Part shown: positions 58,106-64,000 of the stretch, piece after piece
Numbering within the stretch: the first letter of the stretch is position 1
Layout of the letters: each line of letters starts with the position of its first letter
Origin: Caulobacter flavus
GTDB taxonomy: Bacteria; Pseudomonadota; Alphaproteobacteria; Caulobacterales; Caulobacteraceae
Assembly (NCBI RefSeq): GCF_003722335.1
Contig: NZ_CP026100.1
Span: 2,702,001 to 2,766,000 of the forward strand
DNA: 64,000 bases
Direction: 5' to 3'
The notes under the pieces: model-generated
Database searches by the model: none
The model's input: the letters and a program-made list of their open reading frames with translations, nothing else
Told to the model about the DNA's origin: nothing
Program-made: the position numbers and the translations under genes

Positions 58106-59317
58106 ATGACCGACCCGATTTCGCCCTTCGCCAAGCCGATCGCCGTTCCGCCCAAGTCGCGCGCCGCGCTCCTCAAGCGCCTCGCCGACGTGGTCTGCCT
58201 GCCGGCCAGCCGCATCAACGCCTTCGAGCGGGCCATGTGCGCCGATCTGCTGGTCGAGATGCTGCGCGAGGCGGTGGTCGAAGAGCGCGAGAAGGTCGCC
58301 CGTCGCCTGGCTAACCTGTCGGACATGCCCGGTTCGCTGGTGCGCCTGTTGCTGCGCGACGAGGTGATGGTGGCCCGGGCCCTGCTCGAGAACTCGCCCA
58401 ACCTGTCGGACGCCGACCTGATCGACTGCCTCTACCACGCCAGCCAGGAGCACCGCCGGCTGATCGCCATCCGCCGCGGCGTCGGCGAGGTGGTGGCCGA
58501 CGCCCTGGTCGACATGGGCGAGACCTCGGTGGTCGAGGCCCTGCTGCGCAACGAACTGGCGCGCTTCAGCCACCAGGGCGTCGAGAACGTCGTGGCCATG
58601 ACGCGCGACAATCCCGGCCTGATCCCGCTGCTGCTCAAGCGCGCCGAACTGCGCCCCAGCCATGCCTACGTGATGTTCTGGTGGGCCGACGCCGACGCCC
58701 GCCGCACGATCCTCCAGCGCTTCGCCGTCTCGCGCGAGATCCTGCAGGAGGCCGTCGGCGACGTCTTCGCCGTGGCCTCGGAGGAGGGCTGGCAGGACCC
58801 GCTGTCGCGCAAGGCGCTGCAGTTCATCGAGCGCCGCCAGCGCAACCGCGCCGCCATCGCCAAGAGCCCCTTCGACAGCCTGGAGGATGCCGTCGCCGCC
58901 GCACAGAGCGGCCTGACCCGCGAGACGGCCGAGGAGATTTCGTATCTCGCCGGCCTCAAGCCTATGACCGGGGCCAAGATCTTCACCGACCAGGGCGGCG
59001 AGCCGATCGCCATTCTCTGCAAGGCCACCGGCCTGCCGCGCGCGGCGGTGCGGGCCCTCTGGCGCGGCCTGCGCCGGCCCGAGACCGACGCCGAGGGCGC
59101 GCTGTCGCCGGGCCTGGAACGGGTGCTCGGCGTGTTCGACGCCATCGCCGTCGACCGCGCCCAGACCGTGCTGCGCTACTGGAACTGGTCGCTGTCCTCG
59201 GCCCTGACGCCGGCCCTGCTGAAGGCGATCCGCGACGGCGACACCGACGCCATCGACGAGTACTCGGTGCCGCAGCGCGCGGCGATGCTGGCCCTGTCGC
59301 GCGATTTCGGCCGCTAG
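58106..59317 (+). CDS. DUF2336 domain-containing protein
   Basis: This 403-aa protein is predicted to be almost wholly helical, with HEAT-like pairs: LLKRLADVVCLPASRINAFE, ALLENSPNLSDADLIDCLYH, SQEHRRLIAIRRGVGEVV and VVEALLRNELARFSHQGVEN. This is the pattern of alphaproteobacterial DUF2336 proteins. Their function is unknown. No signal or membrane segment is seen. AGGAAG lies four bases before the ATG. Confidence 0.88.
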   Translation: MTDPISPFAKPIAVPPKSRAALLKRLADVVCLPASRINAFERAMCADLLVEMLREAVVEEREKVARRLANLSDMPGSLVRLLLRDEVMVARALLENSPNLSDADLIDCLYHASQEHRRLIAIRRGVGEVVADALVDMGETSVVEALLRNELARFSHQGVENVVAMTRDNPGLIPLLLKRAELRPSHAYVMFWWADADARRTILQRFAVSREILQEAVGDVFAVASEEGWQDPLSRKALQFIERRQRNRAAIAKSPFDSLEDAVAAAQSGLTRETAEEISYLAGLKPMTGAKIFTDQGGEPIAILCKATGLPRAAVRALWRGLRRPETDAEGALSPGLERVLGVFDAIAVDRAQTVLRYWNWSLSSALTPALLKAIRDGDTDAIDEYSVPQRAAMLALSRDFGR

Positions 59318-59560
59318 GCGGAACGACGTACGGGGATCCGTGCGGTCAAATTCGGCGAACGCGTTCAGTCAAAATCCAGAAAATCTGAATTTTTATCTCG
59401 CGACCTTAAGTTGCCAATGCGAATGATCGCCTGGATCGGCAGTCAATATTCCGTCACGGCATCTATTGCCCGGTTTTATTGACGCGTTTATCCATGATGC
59501 AACTTCGCACGCCAGAGCTTGGCGCGCGTCGAGAAAGATAAAGGGAACGGGAGAGGCGTC

Positions 59561-59980
59561 ATGGAAGAAGAGATCCCATTCGTCGAACTTACCGCGGGCA
59601 TCGTCGCGGCCTTCGTCGGCGGTAACGCCGTGCCGGCTTCGGAGATGCCGGCCCTGATCCGCAGCGTCCACGACGCGCTCAGGGCCGTCGGTTCTCCCGA
59701 GACCGCCGCGCCCGAGCCCAAGGAGCCTGCCGTGCCGGTTCGCCGCTCGGTGACGCCCGACTACATCATCTGCCTGGAGGACGGCCGGCGCTTCAAATCG
59801 CTGAAGCGTCACCTGCGCACGCAGTACGACATGAGCCCCGAGGACTACCGCGAGAAGTGGGGGCTGCCTTCGGACTACCCCATGGTTGCGCCGAACTACG
59901 CCAAGGCGCGCTCGGAGCTTGCTCGCCAGATGGGCCTTGGTCAGACGGGGCGAGGCGCCGGGAAGGGCCGTAAGGGCTGA
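59561..59980 (+). CDS. MucR/Ros family transcriptional regulator (second copy)
   Basis: This 139-aa regulator begins MEEEIPFVELTAGIVAAFVG and has the Ros-type DNA-binding region DYIICLEDGRRFKSLKRHLR, followed by EDYREKWGLPSDYPMVAPNY and a basic tail (GRGAGKGRKG). The first Ros cysteine is present, the second is Asp, and the second histidine (RTQ) is Gln. Together with the copy at 48379 it forms a pair similar to MucR1/MucR2 of Caulobacter, which bind AT-rich promoters. The AT-rich 243 bp upstream fits autoregulation. GGGAGAGG precedes the ATG. Confidence 0.93.
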   Translation: MEEEIPFVELTAGIVAAFVGGNAVPASEMPALIRSVHDALRAVGSPETAAPEPKEPAVPVRRSVTPDYIICLEDGRRFKSLKRHLRTQYDMSPEDYREKWGLPSDYPMVAPNYAKARSELARQMGLGQTGRGAGKGRKG

Positions 59981-60043
59981 GTCTGAGCGTTCATTTACCC
60001 TAATTCAATCAATCGCTTGTGGTTAAGCTAAGCGAGAAAATCG

Positions 60044-60074
60044 ACGCCCGGCCGCCCTTCCAGCGGCCGGGCGT
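60044..60074 (+). terminator. Hairpin terminator after second mucR-like gene
   Basis: A perfect 12-bp stem ACGCCCGGCCGC with a seven-base loop is followed by TGTGCTT. The T-run is poor. Confidence 0.65.
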
Positions 60075-60210
60075 TGTGCTTCCAGATTGACTCTCCAGCG
60101 GAATCTTTGTTGGCGGCGGCGATTTTTCGCTTCCGCCGATTCGGTGCTTAAGACATAGTGAACGAGCGGTGAATCACCGTGATTCCAAAGGCTTGTTAAG
60201 GACTCTGAAG

Positions 60211-60702
60211 ATGTCCGCGCAACTGAGCGCATCCGCGACCGCGGCCCGCGCTCATCAGGAAATGTTCGCATACTGGGCGTCCCTGCGCCGCGGGGCGAAC
60301 CTGCCTGCGCGTGCTGACCTTCATCCTTCGGGCATCAAGCGGCTGCTGCCGACGGTCAGCCTGATCGACGTCGTGCGCGAGCCGCGCGACTATCGGCTGC
60401 GCCTGGCCGGCACCGGCCTCTACGGCGTCTATGGCCGCGAGATCACCGGCAAGGCGCTGAGCGAGGTCTACAACACCGCCGCCGGCGACTACTGGCGCAA
60501 GGAGCTGGACAAGGTCGTCGACGAGCGCCGTCCCGGCGTGGGCGTGCACAGCCTGGCCTGGCGCGGCGCGCCGCACGTCTCGATCCTGTGGCTGCGCCTG
60601 CCGCTGGCGACCAACGGCAAGGACGTCGACATGATCCTCGGCTACGACGCCATCGTCGGCGCCCAGGCCGAAGGCGGCTTCAGCGGCATCCGCGCGGCCT
60701 GA
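60211..60702 (+). CDS. Single PAS_5 domain protein
   Basis: This 163-aa protein consists mainly of one PAS domain of the alphaproteobacterial PAS_5 type: WASLRRGANLPARADLHPSG, IKRLLPTVSLIDVVREP, YRLRLAGTGLYGVYGREITG and VSILWLRLPLATNG. No output domain follows. Stand-alone PAS proteins such as MopJ act as polar regulators in Caulobacter; homology to it is possible but not shown. AAGGA lies nine bases before ATG 60211. An in-frame upstream ATG at 60169 is less likely. Confidence 0.85.
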   Translation: MSAQLSASATAARAHQEMFAYWASLRRGANLPARADLHPSGIKRLLPTVSLIDVVREPRDYRLRLAGTGLYGVYGREITGKALSEVYNTAAGDYWRKELDKVVDERRPGVGVHSLAWRGAPHVSILWLRLPLATNGKDVDMILGYDAIVGAQAEGGFSGIRAA

Positions 60703-60828
60703 TCGGCCGACGCACGTGGGGCGGCTCATCTTCGAGGTTATCTGGTGCGCAGGCTTCGGCGTCCCAGAGGGTCTCCAGCTCGAGGTTCAGCCCATCTGAG
60801 GGCTCGCCGCTTGGCTTGGCAAGCCTGG

Positions 60829-61047
60829 CTACTTGAGCGTCGGCCACCGGCAGATGGCGAGCAGGACGAGCCCGCCCACCAGCAGCACGACCGCCAGCGT
60901 GAACCAGGTCTCGGGATCGACCCCGGCTTGGCTCGCCCACTGGCCTGGCGTCTGGCGTCGGCCGGAGCCGACGATCAGCATGCCCAGGCCCGTGGCGCCG
61001 AAGATCATGGCCGCCCAGAAGCCTAGCTTTTGAGTGAAGTCGCTCAT
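60829..61047 (-). CDS. Small two-span membrane protein (72 aa)
   Basis: Segments LGFWAAMIFGATGLGMLIVG and WFTLAVVLLVGGLVLLAIC flank a polar loop with RRQTPGQWASQAGVDPE. No known family recognised. The start is 29 bp downstream of the ribokinase stop, on the same strand, so the two may be cotranscribed. Confidence 0.75.
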   Translation of the reverse strand: MSDFTQKLGFWAAMIFGATGLGMLIVGSGRRQTPGQWASQAGVDPETWFTLAVVLLVGGLVLLAICRWPTLK

Positions 61048-61075
61048 CGGCTCTGAAGATCTATCGGGGCGCGTC

Positions 61076-61987
61076 TCACCCTTCCAGGAAGACCTCGACC
61101 TCGCGCTTGCTGGGCATCGACGGGGCGGCGCCCGGCTTCTGCACCGACAGGGCGGCGGCGGCGTTGGCCTGCTCGACGGCCTCGCGCAGGTCCAGGTTGG
61201 CGGCCAGGCCGGCGGCCAGGGCGCCGCAGAAGCAGTCGCCGGCGCCGACGGTGTCGACCGCCTTGACCTTGCGGCCCTCGACCAGGAAGGCCTCGTCGCG
61301 ACGAACGGCGGCGACGCCCGTCTTGCCCAGGGTGACGATGATCGTCTGGTCGGGGCGGCTCATCAGCTTGCGGGCGGCCTTGGAGACCTCCTCCAGCTTG
61401 GCCGGCTCGTGGTCGAGGCGGGCGTAGGTCGCCAGCTCGGTCTGGTTCAGGATCAGGATGTCGGTGAGTGGGAAAAGCGCCGCGCCCTGGGGCAGGGCGG
61501 GGGCGGCGTTCAGCACCCGCAGGCCGCCCTTGGCCGCGCCGGCCTTGAACAGCGCCTCGATGGCGCCGGCCGGGGTCTCCAGCTGAGCCAGCAGCACGCG
61601 CTGGCCTTCCAGCGCCGTGGCCGCCACCTGCTGGGGCGTGATCATCATGTTGGCGCCGCCGGTGACGACGATCATGTTCTCGCCGCCGTTCGACACCCAG
61701 ACGTGGGCCTGGCCCGTGGGGGCGCCCGACAGCTCGGCCACGTCGGCCACCTGCACGCCGTAGCCGGCCAGCTTGCCCTTCAGGCTGGCGCCGCTGTCGT
61801 CCTTGCCGACCGCGCCCATCAGGCGGGTCGGCGCGCCCATGCGGGCGGCGGCGACGGCCTGGTTGGCCCCCTTGCCGCCGAGGAACAGCTCCAGCGACAG
61901 GCCGGCCACCGTCTCGCCCGGCCGCGGCAGGTCGTCGACCCGCGCCACGGCGTCCAGATTGATCGAGCCCAGTACGAAAACGCCCAT
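61076..61987 (-). CDS. rbsK: Ribokinase (PfkB family)
   Basis: This 303-aa sugar kinase phosphorylates ribose to ribose 5-phosphate if it is a true ribokinase. PfkB motifs are LFLGGKGANQAVAAARMGAP near the start and DTVGAGDCFCGALAAGL with the catalytic Asp near the end. NLDAVARVDDLPRPGETVAG is typical of RbsK. No ribose transporter or regulator is adjacent. The SD is weak. Confidence 0.9.
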   Translation of the reverse strand: MGVFVLGSINLDAVARVDDLPRPGETVAGLSLELFLGGKGANQAVAAARMGAPTRLMGAVGKDDSGASLKGKLAGYGVQVADVAELSGAPTGQAHVWVSNGGENMIVVTGGANMMITPQQVAATALEGQRVLLAQLETPAGAIEALFKAGAAKGGLRVLNAAPALPQGAALFPLTDILILNQTELATYARLDHEPAKLEEVSKAARKLMSRPDQTIIVTLGKTGVAAVRRDEAFLVEGRKVKAVDTVGAGDCFCGALAAGLAANLDLREAVEQANAAAALSVQKPGAAPSMPSKREVEVFLEG

Positions 61988-62037
61988 CGGTCTTGGTCTT
62001 CTGTTCTAATTCTATTTGGTCTTGGTCGGGTCGGAGC

Positions 62038-62835
62038 TTACCCGCCGCCGGCGCCGCGCTGGAAGCTTTCCACCAGGCTGCCGCAGACGAGTCGCCATCC
62101 ATCCACTAGCACGAAGAAGATCAGCTTGAACGGCAGGCTCACCGTCGCTGGCGGCAGCATCATCATGCCCATGCTCATCAGCACGCTGGCGACGACCAGG
62201 TCGATGACCAGGAACGGGATGAACAGCAGGAAGCCGATCTCGAAGGCCCGCTTAAGTTCCGAGATCATGAAGGCCGGGGTGACCACCTTCAGCGGGGTCT
62301 CCTGGGCGGTCTTGGGCTTCTCGATCTTCGAGAGGCGGATGAACAGCGCCAGGTCGTCCTCGTCCACCTGGCGCAGCATGAAGGTCTTCACCGGCTGGCC
62401 GGCGGCCTCGAAGGCCTGGGGCAGCTCCATCTGCTTGTCGAGCAGGGGTTTGACGCCGGCGTCGTAGGACTGCTCGAACGTCGGGCCCATGACGATGGCG
62501 GTCAGGAACAAGGCCAGACTGATGATCACCGGGTTGGGCGGGCTCTGCTGCACGCCGATCGCCGTGCGCAGCAGGCCCAGCACCACGACGATGCGCACGA
62601 ACGAGGTGGTCATGATCACGATCGACGGCGCCAGCGACAGCACCGTCAGCAGGCCGACAAGCTGGACGACCCGTTCGGTCAGGCCTGCGCCCGTGCCCAG
62701 ATCGACGTTGATGGCCGACTGGGCCATGGCCAGGGACGGTCCCAGCGTGGTGGCCAGGCCCGCCAGCATGGCGATGACGGCGGCGCGGCGCAGTTCCTGC
62801 GGCGTGGCGCCGGTGAGGGTCTTGAGCGGACGCAT
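62038..62835 (-). CDS. fliP: Flagellar export apparatus protein FliP
   Basis: This 265-aa inner-membrane protein is the main core of the type III flagellar export gate. It has a cleavable N-terminal signal-like segment (AVIAMLAGLATTLGPSLAMA). The FliP signatures are TTSFVRIVVVLGLLRTAIGV and FEIGFLLFIPFLVIDLVVAS, with MGMMMLPPATVSLPFKL near the end. Its ATG overlaps the fliO stop as TGATG, so translation is coupled. Confidence 0.97.
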   Translation of the reverse strand: MRPLKTLTGATPQELRRAAVIAMLAGLATTLGPSLAMAQSAINVDLGTGAGLTERVVQLVGLLTVLSLAPSIVIMTTSFVRIVVVLGLLRTAIGVQQSPPNPVIISLALFLTAIVMGPTFEQSYDAGVKPLLDKQMELPQAFEAAGQPVKTFMLRQVDEDDLALFIRLSKIEKPKTAQETPLKVVTPAFMISELKRAFEIGFLLFIPFLVIDLVVASVLMSMGMMMLPPATVSLPFKLIFFVLVDGWRLVCGSLVESFQRGAGGG

Positions 62836-63170
62836 CAGGCCACGGGCTCCGGCTGGGTCTCGGCGACGGGGGCGGGGGAGGGCGAAGAAGAGGGCGCGGC
62901 CTGGCGCGGCCCTGCGGGCGTCCAGTCCAGCAGGCGGCCGTCGCCCAGCAGCACCAGGCGCTCCTCGCCGTCCAGCCGGCACAGCACCAGGCGGCGGGCC
63001 GGGTCCAGCACCAGGGTCTCGACCACCTGCAGCCGCCGCTCGCGGCGCTGGGAGACGATGCGGTTGAGGGCCTCGGGGCCGAACTTGCGCAGCACGACGG
63101 CGGCCAGGCCGATCAGGCCCAGGGTGACCGCCAGCGCCGCCACGGCGCGGATCAGGAGAAAGACGTCCAT
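62835..63170 (-). CDS. fliO: Flagellar biosynthetic protein FliO
   Basis: This 111-aa protein has one N-terminal transmembrane helix (RAVAALAVTLGLIGLAAVV) and a cytoplasmic FliO domain with RRLQVVETLVLDPARRLVLC and GEERLVLLG. The C-terminus is Pro/Ser-rich. FliO helps to assemble FliP. ATG 63170 is used; a GTG at 63188 is an alternative. The gene diverges from flgB with a CtrA box between. Confidence 0.9.
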   Translation of the reverse strand: MDVFLLIRAVAALAVTLGLIGLAAVVLRKFGPEALNRIVSQRRERRLQVVETLVLDPARRLVLCRLDGEERLVLLGDGRLLDWTPAGPRQAAPSSSPSPAPVAETQPEPVA

Positions 63171-63237
63171 GCGCGGACTGGATTCCACAGGAAAGAGGCG
63201 CGGCGAGGCGCCGCATCCCAGGTGTGCCTCACGGTTC

Positions 63238-63252
63238 TTAAAGCCTGATTAA
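63238..63252. promoter_or_regulatory. CtrA box between fliO and flgB
   Basis: TTAA-AGCCTGA-TTAA matches the CtrA consensus TTAA-N7-TTAA exactly. It lies 24 bp before flgB and 68 bp before fliO, so it could activate early (class II) flagellar transcription in one or both directions. Confidence 0.8.
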
Positions 63253-63275
63253 CCCTGTTTCTTCACCATGCTCGC

Positions 63276-63716
63276 ATGGGTCCGGACGACATCCCTCTTT
63301 TCTCGATGCTCAAGAACCGGCTCGGTTATCTGACCGAGCGGCAGAAGGTCGTCGCCCAGAACGTCGCCAACGGCGACACCCCCGGCTACCAGCCGCGGGA
63401 CCTCAAGCCCTTCACCTTCCAGGCCTCGCTCGACGCCCAGGCGACCGGCGGCTCCGGCAGCGGCCTGGCCGCGCCCGGGCGTCCGCTGCAGATGCTGACC
63501 TCGAGCGCCGGCCACATCGCGCCGTCCAAGCCCGCGAGCCTGTGGCGCTCGCCCCAGGGGCCCGACAGCGAGACCACCCTCGACGGCAACTCCGTGACGC
63601 TCGAGGACCAGATGCTCAAGATGACCGATGCGCGCATGAACTACGACGCGGCGGTCTCCTTCTATCAACGCTCCATGTCGATGCTGCGCACCGCCGCGCG
63701 TCGCCCGAACGGCTAA
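63276..63716 (+). CDS. flgB: Flagellar basal-body rod protein FlgB
   Basis: This 146-aa proximal rod protein has the N-terminal rod signature LTERQKVVAQNVANGDTPGY and the C-terminal YDAAVSFYQRSMSMLRTA helix. It is exported by the flagellar type III system and lacks a signal peptide. ATG 63276 gives MGPDDIPLFSMLKNR. The SD is weak. It is followed by flgC after 12 bp. Confidence 0.95.
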   Translation: MGPDDIPLFSMLKNRLGYLTERQKVVAQNVANGDTPGYQPRDLKPFTFQASLDAQATGGSGSGLAAPGRPLQMLTSSAGHIAPSKPASLWRSPQGPDSETTLDGNSVTLEDQMLKMTDARMNYDAAVSFYQRSMSMLRTAARRPNG

Positions 63717-63728
63717 GGGACCTCCTAG

Positions 63729-64000
63729 ATGGCAGAGATCCGTTCCCAATCGGCGGCGGCGATGGCCGTGGCGGCCAGCGCGCTCAAGGCCCAGCAGGGC
63801 CGCATGCGCATCATCGCCGAGAACATCGCCAACGCCAATTCGACCGCCCGCACGGCCGGCGGCGACCCCTATCGCCGCCAGGTGCCGGTGTTCCGCCCGG
63901 CCAAGGTCGAGGGCGCGGAAGGCGTGGCCATGGCCCGCGTCGAGGGCGACCAGAAGGACTTCAAGACCGAGTACGACCCCGGCAACCCGGCCGCCGACGC
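63729..64000 (+). CDS. flgC: Flagellar basal-body rod protein FlgC, N-terminal part
   Basis: The first 90 codons of FlgC are present before the window ends. MAVAASALKAQQGRMRIIAE and NIANANSTARTAGGDPYRRQ are the rod protein signature and its FlgC-specific extension. It is the second gene of the flgBC operon; fliE would be expected next. Confidence 0.95.
   Translation, partial: MAEIRSQSAAAMAVAASALKAQQGRMRIIAENIANANSTARTAGGDPYRRQVPVFRPAKVEGAEGVAMARVEGDQKDFKTEYDPGNPAAD

Overview
The window is high-GC alphaproteobacterial DNA, almost certainly from Caulobacter or a close relative in Caulobacteraceae. This rests on several independent signs: three TonB-dependent receptors, two MucR/Ros-type regulators, a perfect CtrA box (TTAA-N7-TTAA) at an early flagellar operon, an ohr-ohrR pair, an OxyR-type site at ahpC, and dispersed GC-rich intergenic palindromes. 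No plasmid, prophage or CRISPR signature is seen. Genes are tightly packed and many use GTG or TTG starts that can be chosen by their Shine-Dalgarno (SD) sequences.

Regions. (1) 1-10.4 kb is a glycan-utilisation block: the end of a TonB receptor, an SDR, a GH29 alpha-fucosidase and a GH97 enzyme on the minus strand, then divergently a GH3 beta-glucosidase and a SASA-type acetylesterase. (2) 10.5-18.4 kb is peroxide defence: a 59-aa small protein, ahpC-ahpF under an OxyR-like site with a 52-bp tandem repeat after ahpF, a hybrid histidine kinase, a FAD oxidoreductase, a YqeY protein, and ohr-ohrR. (3) 18.5-26 kb is mixed housekeeping: a putative metalloprotease, a DUF6152 protein, a TIGR02587/TIGR02588 membrane pair, a J-domain protein, pdxH, a TetR regulator and a phosphotransferase/P-loop fusion. 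(4) 26.1-27.3 kb is an IS5-family insertion sequence; a 116-bp MITE at 1.17-1.29 kb shares its right end. (5) 27.3-41.3 kb holds two more sensor kinases, a three-part fusion of acyl-CoA ligase, membrane segments and DUF1499, a GMC oxidoreductase, a degenerate Hint protein, a DUF1624 membrane protein, a siderophore-type TonB receptor, a metallo-hydrolase and small proteins. (6) 41.8-53 kb holds a large TonB receptor, a 1-kb gene-free repeat-rich gap, sppA, tRNA-Pro(CGG), tRNA-Gln(UUG), a MucR regulator, a GNAT enzyme, an S9 peptidase, a trypsin-like protease and CsbD. (7) 53-58 kb is a lipid or terpenoid catabolism block (MaoC, acyl-CoA synthetase, P450, crotonase). (8) 58-64 kb has a DUF2336 protein, a second MucR, a PAS_5 protein and ribokinase, then divergent fliOP and flgBC, the latter cut by the window end.

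The most notable items are the ligase-DUF1499 fusion, the IS/MITE pair inserted in hairpin repeats, the 52-bp repeat that copies the ahpF stop region, two perfect 15-bp hairpins that bury the SD of their downstream genes, and a candidate structured gene-free block at about 44.9-45.3 kb. I did not find an obvious new multi-gene system. Domain assignments come from reading motifs, without database searches.
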